64,000 nucleotides of DNA, from contig NZ_JAUSZF010000001.1 in assembly GCF_030817315.1 (NCBI RefSeq), positions 2,464,501 through 2,528,500 of the forward strand, read 5' to 3'. The position numbers and the translations under genes are program-made. The stretch comes from Sphingomonas faeni (GTDB taxonomy: Bacteria > Pseudomonadota > Alphaproteobacteria > Sphingomonadales > Sphingomonadaceae). This document shows positions 54,130-64,000 of the stretch, in pieces; the first letter of the stretch is position 1; each line of letters opens with the position of its first letter. The notes under the pieces were generated by a model. It saw only the letters and a list, made by a program, of their open reading frames with translations, made no database searches and was not told the DNA's origin.

Positions 54130-55152
54130 ATGCTCCCCTCCCCGAACGACGACTTCATCACGAACCTGCCCAAGGCCGAACTCCACCTCCATATCGAGGG
54201 CAGCCTGGAGCCCGAACTGATGTTCGCGCTGGCCGAGCGCAACAAGGTCGCGATCCCGTTCAAGAGCGTCGAGGACGTCCGCGCGGCGTACAGCTTCACC
54301 AATCTGCAGACCTTCCTCGACATCTATTACGCCGGCGCCGCAGTGCTCCAGACCGAGGAGGATTTCCGCGATCTGGCGGTCGCCTATTTCGACCGCGTCG
54401 CGCAGGACGGCGTGGTCCATGCCGAGATCTTCTTCGACCCGCAGACCCACACGCATCGCGGCATACCCTTCGATGTCGTCGCGCGCGGGCTGTTCGCCGG
54501 CATCGACGAAGCGCAGGAGAAGCACGGCATGTCGGTCGGGCTGATCATGAGCTTCCTCCGCCATCTCGACGAGGAAGACGCGTTCAAGACCTTCGCGCAG
54601 GCGGAGCCGTGGCTCGACCAGTTTATCGGCGTCGGGCTCGATTCGTCGGAGGTCGGCCATCCGCCGTCGAAGTTCGCGCGCGTATTCGCGGCGTCCGCGG
54701 ATGCCGGGCTGATGCTGTGCGCGCATGCCGGCGAGGAGGGCCCGCCCGCGTATATCCACGAGGCGCTCGACATCCTCCAGGTCGACCGGATCGACCACGG
54801 CAATCGCGCGCTTGAGGATCCCGCGCTGGTCGCCCGCCTCGCCCGCGATGCGATGACGCTGACGGTGTGCCCGCTGTCGAACGTCGCGCTGCGCAACGTC
54901 GACCGGCTGGAGAATCACCCGATCGACCGGATGCTCGATCTCGGCCTGCGCGCGACGATCCATTCGGACGATCCGGCCTATTTCGGCGGCTATATCGGAG
55001 AGAATTTCCGCCAGACCGCGCGCGCCAAGAATCTGTCGCGCGAGCAGGTGGTGACGCTCGCGCGCAACAGCTTCCTCGGCAGCTTCCTCGACGACGAGGC
55101 GCTCAGCGGCCATCTCGCGACGCTGGATGCATACGTCAAAGCGCATCCATGA
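54130..55152 (+). CDS. adenosine/adenine deaminase family hydrolase
   Basis: The 340-residue enzyme belongs to the adenosine deaminase family. Zinc ligands are visible in KAELHLHIEGSLEP and in LCAHAGEEGPPAYIHEALD, with catalytic DRIDHGNRALED and the metal Asp in IHSDDPAYFGGY. The HAGEEGPP form and overall length resemble bacterial adenine deaminases of this family, so adenine may be the real substrate, giving hypoxanthine. AGGATCCGCC precedes ATG 54130; an ATG at 54091 would add 13 residues. The stop overlaps the next gene start as ATGA, so a deaminase and a transporter are coupled. Confidence 0.9.
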   Translation: MLPSPNDDFITNLPKAELHLHIEGSLEPELMFALAERNKVAIPFKSVEDVRAAYSFTNLQTFLDIYYAGAAVLQTEEDFRDLAVAYFDRVAQDGVVHAEIFFDPQTHTHRGIPFDVVARGLFAGIDEAQEKHGMSVGLIMSFLRHLDEEDAFKTFAQAEPWLDQFIGVGLDSSEVGHPPSKFARVFAASADAGLMLCAHAGEEGPPAYIHEALDILQVDRIDHGNRALEDPALVARLARDAMTLTVCPLSNVALRNVDRLENHPIDRMLDLGLRATIHSDDPAYFGGYIGENFRQTARAKNLSREQVVTLARNSFLGSFLDDEALSGHLATLDAYVKAHP

Positions 55153-56144
55153 TCGGACGTTTCCTGGCGGTCTTCGAGCCGTTCATCCTGATGCTGCTCG
55201 GCACCGTCGTGCTGGCGAGCCTGTTGCCGGCCCGCGGCGAGATGGCGACGATCGTCGGCTACGCGGCGGATATCGGCATCGTCCTGCTGTTCTTCTTGCA
55301 CGGCGCGAAGCTGTCGCGCGAGGCGATCCTGTCGGGCCTGCGCAACTGGAAGCTGCATCTCGCGGTGCTGGCGGTGACGTTCGTTGCGTTCCCGCTGTTC
55401 GGCCTGGGGCTCAGCGCACTGCCGTTCGTGAATGGACCGCTCGCTGCCGGGCTGCTGTTCCTGACGCTGCTCCCCTCGACCGTCCAGTCGTCTATTGCTT
55501 TTACCGCGATCGCGCGCGGCAACGTCGCGGCGGCGGTGTGCAGCGCGTCGTTCTCCAACCTGCTCGGCATCCTCGTTACCCCCGCTTTGGTCGCGCTGCT
55601 GATGGAGACGTCGGGCAGCGGCGGGATCTCGATCGACAGCATCGAGGCAATCGTCCTGCAACTGCTCGTGCCGTTCGTCGCCGGGCATCTGCTGCGTCCG
55701 TGGATCGGCACGTGGGTCACGCGGCAGAAAGCGATGCTCACCGTGGTCGATCGCGGCTCGATCCTGCTGGTCGTCTACAGCGCGTTCGGTGCCGCTGTGG
55801 TCGAGGGGCTGTGGACCAAATTGTCGCTCGGCGACCTGATCCTGATCGGCCTGCTGTGCGCCGCGCTGCTCGCGTTCGTCCTCGCGCTCACCTTCGCGGT
55901 CGCGCGGCTGATGAAACTGCCGCGCGAAGATGCGATCGTGCTGCAATTCTGCGGCTCCAAGAAGAGCCTCGCATCCGGGGTGCCGATGGCCGGCGTGCTG
56001 TTCCCGCCCGCGCAGGTCGGCGTGATCCTGTTGCCCGTGATGCTGTTCCATCAGTTGCAGCTGATCGCCTGCGCCGTGATCGCGCGCCGCTATGCCGAGA
56101 GCGCGCCCGATAGTATTGATTTCGATCAGCATAACCGGACCTGA
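55149..56144 (+). CDS. bile acid:sodium symporter family transporter
   Basis: The 331-residue membrane protein has about ten helices and matches the YfeH-like branch of the bile acid:sodium symporter family: DIGIVLLFFLHGAKLSREAILSGLRNWKLH, then LLPSTVQSSIAFTAIARGNVAAAVCSASFSN, and FCGSKKSLASGVPMAGVLFP. The substrate is unknown. Because its start overlaps the deaminase stop by four bases, it may move a nucleobase-related or organic solute linked to that enzyme, though this is inference only. Confidence 0.87.
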   Translation: MIGRFLAVFEPFILMLLGTVVLASLLPARGEMATIVGYAADIGIVLLFFLHGAKLSREAILSGLRNWKLHLAVLAVTFVAFPLFGLGLSALPFVNGPLAAGLLFLTLLPSTVQSSIAFTAIARGNVAAAVCSASFSNLLGILVTPALVALLMETSGSGGISIDSIEAIVLQLLVPFVAGHLLRPWIGTWVTRQKAMLTVVDRGSILLVVYSAFGAAVVEGLWTKLSLGDLILIGLLCAALLAFVLALTFAVARLMKLPREDAIVLQFCGSKKSLASGVPMAGVLFPPAQVGVILLPVMLFHQLQLIACAVIARRYAESAPDSIDFDQHNRT

Positions 56145-56201
56145 CTGGTATTTGCTTTGTTCCGCCCGTATCGGCAAGGCATCGTCTCTGACTAGGAGAC
56201 G

Positions 56202-58343
56202 ATGGTGCCGACGAATGCGCCCAACGACATTGGCCTGGACCTGACGGCGTGTGACCGGGAGCCGATCCATATTCCCGGCGCAATCCAGCCGCACGGGCTG
56301 TTGCTGGTAGCAGACGCTGACTCGGGCAGGATTATTGCGGGCGCGGGCGATCTAGAGGCCCGTCTGTCGGCCAGCTGGCTCGGTGGCGATCTTTCGGTCC
56401 TGATTGCGCAGGACGTTGGTGCGTTGCTTGCCGAACAGACAGGGCGCAGCGGGACGATCGTGGCGGCACCGGTGACAGGGCTCACCGAACGGCTCGACGT
56501 AACGATCCACCGCGACGGCGATCGGTTGCTGGTAGAACTCGAACCTGTCGAGGCGGTCCCGCCGACTGCGGCGCAGATGCTCGGCTTGCTAAACGCGATG
56601 GCGACCGGGTTCGAGCGCGCCAGTAATCTCCAGGCGTTGTGCGAACGGGCTGCGACCGCATTCCGGCAACTGACCGGTTTCGATCGTGTCATGGTCTACC
56701 GCTTCCTGGACGACGAAGCCGGCCGCGTCATGGCGGAGGATCGCGCGCCTGAGTTGGGGACGTTTCTCAATCACCACTTTCCCGCCTCCGACATCCCGAA
56801 ACAGGCGCGCGCGCTGTACGTGAGAAACCGGACACGGACGATCCCACAGATCGAGTATACGCCTGCAATGTTGCGACCCGCCGGGTTCGAGACGCTTGAT
56901 CTGAGCGATGTCACGCTGCGCAGCGTGTCGCCGATCCACCTGCGCTATCTGTCCAACATGGGCGTAGCGGCGTCGGCATCGATCTCGATCGTCAAGGACG
57001 GGTTGTTGTGGGGGTTAATAGCCTGTCATCACGGCTCACCCAAGGCCCTGACCCCGGACATTCGCGCGGCGTCGGCGACGCTGGCCAGTGGTCTTGCGCG
57101 CCAGATCCGCGCGAAGGAGGAGGCCGAGACGTACCGCGAACGGCTGCGGCTACGCGCTGCGGAGGATATGGTAACCCCCCAGCTGGCGACCGAACCAGCC
57201 CCGCGCCGTATCGTTACCGCGCTGCGAGACGATCTACGACGAATGTTCGACGGCGACGGGTTTGCCTATGTCGAGGGCGGCATCGTCGATACCGATGGCC
57301 GGTGTCCGTCCAAGGACGACATTCTGGATTTGGCTGCCTGGGTGCGCACGCGCGGGGGGATCGAGCCTTTCTCGACGCACGAACTGTTCTCGGTCTTACC
57401 TCGTGCGCGCGCCTATTCTTCTACGGCGAGTGGTATTCTCGCGCTGCCCTTGGTCGACGAGGGCGCGATGCTTTTGTGGTTCCGTGCCGAGCATATCGAA
57501 GAAGTCAAATGGGCGGGCAATCCGCACAAGGCCGTGTCCGTCGATCCGAATGCGATGCTGACGCCGCGTACGTCGTTCGAGTCCTGGACGCAGTCGGTCA
57601 GCGGCCGTTCGCGGCGCTGGACACGCGAGGAGATCGAGGCTGCACACCGTCTGCGTCGGGCATTCCACGACGCGCACGTGAACCAGCGGCTGCGGTCGCT
57701 GAACGTCGATCTGCAGCGTACGCTCGCCGACAAGGACGCGTTGATCGCGCAGAAGGACGTGTTGATGAAAGAGGTCAATCACCGCGTCCAGAACAGTCTC
57801 CAGCTGGTTGCAGCCTTCCTGTCGTTGCAGGCGAAATCGTCCGACAACGCGCAAGTGAAGGAGCACCTTGCCGAAGCGCAGGCGAGATTGGCTGCCGTCG
57901 CGCTGGTGCACCGCAGGTTATATCGCGACGATCAGGTCGAGTCGATCGACCTGTCGCGCTATATCGAAGAACTGGCGGGGGACATGAAGACTTCGCTCGG
58001 CGACGACTGGGCGTCGCAGATGACGCTCGATCTGGCACCCGTCCTGGTTGCCACCGATCGTGCGGTGAACATCGGCCTGGTGCTGACCGAACTCGTCATC
58101 AACGCCAGCAAATATGCGTATCGCGGACAGGCCGGCCCGATCCAGATCATTCTGGAACAACATCGCAACCGGTTGCGGCTGATCGTCGCGGATCACGGCG
58201 TCGGCAAGTCGGGCAACCGAGTAGGGTTCGGCAGCCGAATGATGACCGCGATCGTTGCCGGACTGTCGGGTACGATCGAGCATGACGACAACATGCCGGG
58301 CCTGCGCGTGATCCTGAGCGCACCGATAGACGAAGTGCGCTGA
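56202..58343 (+). CDS. bacteriophytochrome histidine kinase (PAS-GAF-PHY-HisKA_2)
   Basis: The 713-residue protein is a red/far-red photoreceptor. The biliverdin-binding Cys17 lies in LTACDREPIHIPGAIQPHG before the PAS domain. The GAF domain (about 150-310) has the bilin-contact motif FPASDIPKQAR with Asp197, and the PHY domain follows (about 325-500). The output is a HisKA_2-type kinase with phospho-His527 in EVNHRVQNSLQLVAAFLSLQ and an ATPase domain (VLTELVINASKYAY, VADHGVG). No receiver is fused. TAGGAGACG stands before the ATG. No heme oxygenase is adjacent; one lies at 17664 in the cstA operon. Confidence 0.94.
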   Translation: MVPTNAPNDIGLDLTACDREPIHIPGAIQPHGLLLVADADSGRIIAGAGDLEARLSASWLGGDLSVLIAQDVGALLAEQTGRSGTIVAAPVTGLTERLDVTIHRDGDRLLVELEPVEAVPPTAAQMLGLLNAMATGFERASNLQALCERAATAFRQLTGFDRVMVYRFLDDEAGRVMAEDRAPELGTFLNHHFPASDIPKQARALYVRNRTRTIPQIEYTPAMLRPAGFETLDLSDVTLRSVSPIHLRYLSNMGVAASASISIVKDGLLWGLIACHHGSPKALTPDIRAASATLASGLARQIRAKEEAETYRERLRLRAAEDMVTPQLATEPAPRRIVTALRDDLRRMFDGDGFAYVEGGIVDTDGRCPSKDDILDLAAWVRTRGGIEPFSTHELFSVLPRARAYSSTASGILALPLVDEGAMLLWFRAEHIEEVKWAGNPHKAVSVDPNAMLTPRTSFESWTQSVSGRSRRWTREEIEAAHRLRRAFHDAHVNQRLRSLNVDLQRTLADKDALIAQKDVLMKEVNHRVQNSLQLVAAFLSLQAKSSDNAQVKEHLAEAQARLAAVALVHRRLYRDDQVESIDLSRYIEELAGDMKTSLGDDWASQMTLDLAPVLVATDRAVNIGLVLTELVINASKYAYRGQAGPIQIILEQHRNRLRLIVADHGVGKSGNRVGFGSRMMTAIVAGLSGTIEHDDNMPGLRVILSAPIDEVR

Positions 58344-58638
58344 CGGCCGGGGCACGCAGCCCCGGCGAGGTATCTGGAACGCGTGGTTCAATTCCCTCGC
58401 TTCAAGTCACAGGCAGTAGTCCGACCTCAACTGGGGATGAGATTTCTTGCGCCGGGGATTAGCACTCGTGCGCTTCGACGGCGAAAGGCCCCTGCGCTCG
58501 GATAACTTCGGGTCTATTCCCACCAGTTTTACCTAAGTAACGCCAAGGGCTTAGCCAATAGAACGGCTATGATGTAAAATATAATCCCAAAACGACCGTA
58601 ATTTTGCTATTCGTCGTGCCAGAAGTCGGGGTCGTTAG
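58344..58638. other. intergenic region, AT-richer towards its end, no gene seen
   Basis: A 7-bp hairpin (GCCGGGG at 58346-58352, CCCCGGC at 58360-58366) follows the bacteriophytochrome stop and may end its transcript. Base composition then falls towards A and T, strongest at 58560-58620 (GATGTAAAATATAATCCC), just upstream of the small gene at 58639, whose promoter probably lies here. Confidence 0.5.
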
Positions 58639-58872
58639 ATGAATATCAAAGTTATAGTGGCGAGCTTAATGCTCGCTGCTGCGGTTGCAGCGGTGCTGCG
58701 GTGGCGGCGCAAACTTGCACGCGCGAAACGCTATGGCGAGCGCCGACATCGGCAACGCAAAGCTATTCGCCACGACAATTGGGCAAAGGCCTGGTTGCGA
58801 GAAAATCCTGCGCGTCGCATGATCGACAAGCGCCGCTACAGGTCGCCGAGCAGGACCGATCAGACATTGTAA
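58639..58872 (+). CDS. small membrane-anchored basic protein
   Basis: The 77-residue protein has one N-terminal hydrophobic helix (IKVIVASLMLAAAVAAVL) followed by a strongly basic tail (RWRRKLARAKRYGERRHRQRKAIRH in parts). The tail would face the cytoplasm and could bind nucleic acid or acidic lipid. I recognise no family. The surroundings are richer in A and T than the rest of the window, which may mean recent acquisition. GTCGGGGTCGTTAG lies before the ATG, a poor ribosome site, so the gene is plausible rather than certain. Confidence 0.5.
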   Translation: MNIKVIVASLMLAAAVAAVLRWRRKLARAKRYGERRHRQRKAIRHDNWAKAWLRENPARRMIDKRRYRSPSRTDQTL

Positions 58873-58884
58873 TCCTATAGTAGC

Positions 58885-58936
58885 GACCGACAGAGTAATG
58901 CTTCGAAAAAACAATTCAGGACTTAGTCTGTCGGTC
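58885..58936. terminator. long-loop inverted repeat downstream of prfC
   Basis: GACCGACAGA at 58885-58894 is answered by TCTGTCGGTC at 58927-58936, a perfect 10-bp stem with a 32-base loop containing GAAAAAAC. It lies between convergent genes (stops at 58872 and 58944) and may end both transcripts. Confidence 0.45.
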
Positions 58937-58943
58937 CGGCATA

Positions 58944-60512
<1,569 letters not shown>

Positions 60513-60870
60513 GGCGTGGTCCGGGGCGCGAGTTTTGGCTCGCTTGGAAAAAGAAGGTTAGGCCGGGTTAGGCCAAGATGCAGTCCGCGCGCGGTGCGGC
60601 GGGATGCAGTTGGAAAACGCGGCGGGCTTGGCGCCGCTATTGGCAGATGTGGGGCGTGTAGGACAGAGGGGGCTTGGAGCGGGATGCCTGTCGCATTGTG
60701 GCGCGAACTGCTCGCTCTATGAAAGGAACGCTGCCCTAGCCTGCACCTTAGCGCTCTCCCCTCCCTGAAAGGGAGGGGTTGGGGGTGGGTCGGTCAGCTT
60801 GAGCTGCGACCGTGCCATGATGCGGAAACCTACCCACCCCCTGCCCCTCCCTTTCAGGGAGGGGAGTTCG
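60513..60870. other. intergenic region with repeat A copy 4, no gene seen
   Basis: The first 240 bases (60513-60755) lie upstream of prfC on the minus strand and must hold its promoter; I see no open frame with coding character on either strand. The remainder is repeat A copy 4. Confidence 0.7.
60756..60866. repeat. palindromic repeat family A, copy 4
   Basis: The ends are CTCCCTGAAAGGGAGGGG and CCCTCCCTTTCAGGGAGGGG, with arms TTGGGGGTGGGTCGG and ACCTACCCACCCCC. The centre has AGCTTGAGCTGCGACCGT, matching the other copies at GCTTGAGC. The right end is four bases from the stop codon of the aldose epimerase gene. Confidence 0.85.
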
Positions 60871-61752
60871 TCAGTGCTCGGCGGCCAGCGTCACGCTCAT
60901 GGTGATGCGCTTCGTATCGCCCGCAGCCACCTCGAACACGCCGGGCTTGTCGCGATAGTCTCCCGTATAACCTTCGGGGTCGGCGATGCCGTGCCAGGGT
61001 TCGACGCAGACATAGGCCGCGCCGGGCTTGGTCCAGATGCCGAGCTTGGGGGTGTCGGGGAAGGTGATGTGGAGTTGCGGGCCAATCTTCGCGCCGTAGG
61101 TGACGGCGTCGGAATGGATCGGGTCCCAGACCAGCGCGTCCTTGGCGAACAGTTCGTCGCGAAGGGCAATTACGCGGCCCTCGACCGGCGAGGGCCGCTC
61201 GTCGATGGCGATCTGGCCGTCGGGGCTGATCGCCTTCAGCTTGCCGGGCTCGTCAGCGGAGAAGGTGATGCGATGATCGGCGCGGGGCTCGCCGTAAGGA
61301 AGCGGCCAAGCGAAGGCGGGGTGGAAGCCAAAGCTTGCCGGCATCGCTGCGTCGGTGCGATTGTGGATGACGGCTTCGATCGCGAGCGTCGCGCCGTCGA
61401 GCGTGAAGACGATGTCGAGCGCGAACGCGAAGGGGTAGGCGGAGTGCGTTTCTTCGCCGTCGGTGAGGCGGAAGGTGGCGGAGGTTTCGGTTTGCGCGAC
61501 GACGTCGAACGTCGAGTGGCGGGCGAAGCCGTGCTTCTGCATCGGGTAGGATTTGCCGTCGAGACGGATCACGCCTTCGTTGACGACGCCGACGACGGGG
61601 AAGAGGATCGGCGCGTGGCCGGTCCAGAAGGCCGGGTCGGCGTTGGTCATCAGCTCGCGGCCGTCGGCGTCGTTGAGGTGCGTGAGTTCGGCGCCGTGGG
61701 GGTTAATCCGGGCGGTGAGGCGGTCGTTGGCGATGGTGATCAGGTCGGTCAT
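60871..61752 (-). CDS. aldose 1-epimerase family protein
   Basis: The 293-residue protein fits the aldose epimerase superfamily, in the LacX-like branch. It shows the beta-sandwich start ITIANDRLTARINPHGAELTHL, FPVVGVVNEGVIRLDGKSYPMQKHGFAR with the conserved His, FGFHPAFAWPLP with a second His, and YVCVEPWHGIADPEG with the catalytic Glu. It interconverts the anomers of a hexose or sugar phosphate. The start at 61752 begins the fold; the frame reaches 61797 in a low-complexity stretch. Confidence 0.9.
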   Translation of the reverse strand: MTDLITIANDRLTARINPHGAELTHLNDADGRELMTNADPAFWTGHAPILFPVVGVVNEGVIRLDGKSYPMQKHGFARHSTFDVVAQTETSATFRLTDGEETHSAYPFAFALDIVFTLDGATLAIEAVIHNRTDAAMPASFGFHPAFAWPLPYGEPRADHRITFSADEPGKLKAISPDGQIAIDERPSPVEGRVIALRDELFAKDALVWDPIHSDAVTYGAKIGPQLHITFPDTPKLGIWTKPGAAYVCVEPWHGIADPEGYTGDYRDKPGVFEVAAGDTKRITMSVTLAAEH

Positions 61753-61796
61753 GTCTGCACTCCGGTACGGTCGGCCACTCTGTACATTACACTTCA

Positions 61797-61891
61797 TGTC
61801 ATCCCCGCGAAGGCGGGGACCCAGAGTGGCAGCGCTCTCGATAGAAGCGATTGGTCAGCCAGTATGGGTCCCCGCCTTCGCGGGGATGACG
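61797..61891. repeat. palindromic repeat family D, copy 3
   Basis: GTCATCCCCGCGAAGGCGGGGACCC is answered by GGGTCCCCGCCTTCGCGGGGATGAC around about 45 bases, a perfect inverted repeat with 25-base arms. It lies between the aldose epimerase start and the pheT stop. Confidence 0.9.
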
Positions 61892-61916
61892 AAACGGGTG
61901 CTATGGGCGATGCCTA

Positions 61917-64000
61917 CTATCCGCGCAAACTCGCACCCTGTTTTGCTGCCGCGGCTACCACCTTGTCGGCGATGGCCTTGAGTTCCTCGTCGGTGAAGCT
62001 CTTGGCGGTTGGTTGCAGGACGATCTCGACCGCGACCGACTTGTGGCCGTCTTCCACCCCAGCGCCGGTGAACACGTCGAACACGCGGGCGGAGACGATC
62101 GCGGCCTTGTCTGCACCCTTGACCGCGCGGACCAGCGTGTCGGTGGCGAGCGCCGCGGGCACTAGGAACGCGAAGTCGCGGCGGACGGCTTGGAGGGCCG
62201 GGGGCGTGTAGGCTGAGCGGGTGAAGCCGCTCGCACGCTTGGGCGGTATCGCGTCGAGGTAGACTTCTACCGCGGCGACCGCGCCGTCGAGATCGAACGC
62301 TTTCAGGACAGAAGGGTGGAGCATGCCGAAGCTTGCCAGCACCGTCTTGGGGCCGAGGCGGAGCGTGCCGGACTGGCCGGGGTGCCAAGCGTCGCCCGCT
62401 TCACCCATGACTTGCAGGTTGTCGACCGGCGCACCCGATGCGGCGAGCAGCGCAAGAGCTTCGGCCTTTGCGTCGTACGCATCGAAGCTGGCCGCCTTGC
62501 CCTCGCGCCAGCCGCGGGGGCGGCGGTCGCCCGCCAGGACCACGCCTAGCGTCGCGCGTTCGGCATCGGCGAGGTAGCGGCGGCCGATCTCGAACAGGCG
62601 CACCGTCTGTGCCCCGCGCTTAAGGTTGCGTCCTGTCGCCGCGAGCAGGCCGGGGAGTAGCGAGGGGCGCATGACCTTCAGGTCTTCGCTGATCGGGTTG
62701 GCGAGCGTCCAGGCGCCGCCGCCGAAGGGGGCTGCCTCGGCGTCGGAGAGGAAGCTCCACGTCACCGCTTCGTCGAGGCCTCGGGCTGCGGCAGCGCGAC
62801 GCGCTCTACGTTCGAGCTTCTGCTCGGGGGTGGCGGTCGGTTTCGCGACGCCGGGCATGCGCGGGAGGGGCGTCGAGGGGATATTGTCGATGCCTTCGAT
62901 GCGGACGACTTCCTCGACGAGGTCGGCGGGGCCGTCGACGTCGCGGCGCCAGGTCGGGATCGTGACCGGCCATTTGCCTTCGATCGTCGAGAACAACGCG
63001 TCGCTGAACGCATCCGCGGACTTAATCGCTCCGATCGTGAAGCCGAGCGACAACAGCGTGCGGGCCTGGCGTTCGGGGGCGACGTGGAGCCCGCCGAGGT
63101 CTGCGCTAAGGCGTGGGTCGTAGTGGATTACGCGGGGTTCGAGCGGGGGTTCGCCCGAGCGCGTGACTTCGCTGGCCGTGCCGCCGCAGATGTGGAGGAC
63201 GAGGGCGGTGGCGATCGCGAGGCCGTCATCGAGGAACGCCGGGTCGACGCCGCGTTCGAACCGGCTGCGCGCGTCGGAGGTGAGGGTGAGCTTCTGGCCG
63301 GTGCGGGCGATGTGGTCGGGATCGAAATAGGCGCATTCGATCAGCACGTCGGTGGTGTCGGCGGCAACGCCCGAATGTTCGCCGCCCATGATGCCGCCGA
63401 TGTCGTGCACGGCGGTGTCGTCGGCGATGACGGTCATGGTTTCGTCGAGCGTGTAGGTCTTGCCGTTGAGCGTGACGACCTGTTCGCCGGGCTTGGCCTT
63501 GCGCGCGACGAGGCCGCCGGAGAGCTTGGCGCGGTCGTAGACGTGCAAGGGGCGGCCGAGGTCGATCATCAGGTAGTTGGTGATGTCGACGAGTGCGGAG
63601 ATGGGCTTCTGGCCGATCGCGATGAGGCTGCGGCGCATCCAGTCGGGGGATTCGCCGTTGGTCACGCCGGTGACGGTTTGGGCGAAGAAGGCGGGGCAGC
63701 CGGCAGTGTCGTCGGTGCGGACGGACGGGCCTTCGCCTTGCGTGGCGATCGGGTCGAAGATCAGCGGCGTAAGCATGCCGAGCCCGGCTGCGGCAAGATC
63801 GCGGGCGATGCCGCGCACGCCCATGCAGTCCTGGCGGTTGGGGGTGATCGCGACGTCGATGACCGGGTCGGTCAGGCCGGCATAGTCGGGGTACGGCGTG
63901 CCGATCGGCGCGTCTTCGGGGAGTTCGATGATGCCGTCATGATCTTCGCCGAGTTCGAGCTCACGCGTCGAGCACATCATGCCGTTGGATTCGACGCCGC
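61917..64000 (-). CDS. pheT: phenylalanine-tRNA ligase beta subunit PheT (3' part)
   Basis: The gene enters from the right edge, so the start is outside. The visible part (about 694 residues of about 795) shows GVESNGMMCSTRELELGEDHDGI near the left end of the protein, the B3/B4 editing region (DVAITPNRQDCMGVRGIARDLAAAG, then AKLSGGLVARKAKPGEQVVTLNGKTYTLDE), the catalytic-like core (WSFLSDAEAAPFGG) and the C-terminal ferredoxin-fold anticodon-binding domain (PALQAVRRDFAFLVP, FTGAGVEDGHKSVAVEIVLQPTAKSFTDEE). The pheS gene would normally lie further right. PheST charges tRNA-Phe. Confidence 0.96.
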   Translation of the reverse strand, partial: GVESNGMMCSTRELELGEDHDGIIELPEDAPIGTPYPDYAGLTDPVIDVAITPNRQDCMGVRGIARDLAAAGLGMLTPLIFDPIATQGEGPSVRTDDTAGCPAFFAQTVTGVTNGESPDWMRRSLIAIGQKPISALVDITNYLMIDLGRPLHVYDRAKLSGGLVARKAKPGEQVVTLNGKTYTLDETMTVIADDTAVHDIGGIMGGEHSGVAADTTDVLIECAYFDPDHIARTGQKLTLTSDARSRFERGVDPAFLDDGLAIATALVLHICGGTASEVTRSGEPPLEPRVIHYDPRLSADLGGLHVAPERQARTLLSLGFTIGAIKSADAFSDALFSTIEGKWPVTIPTWRRDVDGPADLVEEVVRIEGIDNIPSTPLPRMPGVAKPTATPEQKLERRARRAAAARGLDEAVTWSFLSDAEAAPFGGGAWTLANPISEDLKVMRPSLLPGLLAATGRNLKRGAQTVRLFEIGRRYLADAERATLGVVLAGDRRPRGWREGKAASFDAYDAKAEALALLAASGAPVDNLQVMGEAGDAWHPGQSGTLRLGPKTVLASFGMLHPSVLKAFDLDGAVAAVEVYLDAIPPKRASGFTRSAYTPPALQAVRRDFAFLVPAALATDTLVRAVKGADKAAIVSARVFDVFTGAGVEDGHKSVAVEIVLQPTAKSFTDEELKAIADKVVAAAAKQGASLRG

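Noticed and set aside
56202..58343. Other-strand frames across the bacteriophytochrome gene as separate regulators.
   Set aside because: They are short, Arg-rich and broken, and they mirror the codon pattern of the true gene.

Overview
This window reads as chromosomal DNA from a GC-rich alphaproteobacterium, most likely Sphingomonas or a close sphingomonad. The reasons are the gene families and the repeats. There is a GapR-type DUF2312 protein, a DcaP-like porin, a TonB-dependent receptor with its own FecI/FecR pair, a bacteriophytochrome kinase of the HisKA_2 type, and many GC-rich palindromic intergenic repeats. There is one tRNA (Gly, UCC). I see no rRNA, CRISPR array, phage or transposase.

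Layout. 1-4 kb: end of a YbgF/CpoB-like gene, a RodZ-like protein and PtsP (EI-Ntr). 4-12 kb: the Holliday-junction genes ruvB, ruvA, ruvC with yebC, split by a dehydrogenase and an AraC-type regulator, then DUF1003 and a HerA-like ATPase. 12-15 kb: gapR, DUF1244, pyk. 15-18 kb: cstA, ybdD and a heme oxygenase with overlapping ends. 18-26 kb: PHA-granule-type protein, VOC protein, lnt, metK, AI-2E permease, lipoprotein, PAP2 phosphatase, a broken formate/nitrite channel, trmB and tRNA-Gly. 26-36 kb: acetate and organic-acid island (SLC5-fused sensor kinase, acs with its response regulator, DcaP porin, MHS-type transporter). 36-39 kb: small stress proteins and a PAS-LuxR regulator. 39-45 kb: Bcr-type exporter, secreted methyltransferase, DUF1488, large autotransporter. 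45-51 kb: secreted S1 protease, FecI, FecR, TonB receptor. 51-64 kb: S9 peptidase, DUF808, adenosine/adenine deaminase, bile-acid-type symporter, bacteriophytochrome, prfC, aldose epimerase and the 3' part of pheT.

How genes work together. acs overlaps the gene of its likely regulator (CrbR/ErdR type), and the sensor kinase (CrbS/MxtR type) converges on them, so acetate sensing, uptake and activation lie side by side. The heme oxygenase coupled to cstA could make biliverdin for the bacteriophytochrome 38 kb away. Protease, FecI, FecR and receptor look like a surface-signalled uptake locus.

Four genes carry one apparent extra base each, either real decay or sequence error. The clearest structural oddity is a 230-bp tandem duplication at the yebC-ruvC border. 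I did not find a convincing wholly new multi-gene system. The best leads are the cstA/heme oxygenase coupling, the acetate island, the metK operator-like palindrome and the palindromic repeats that sit against stop codons.
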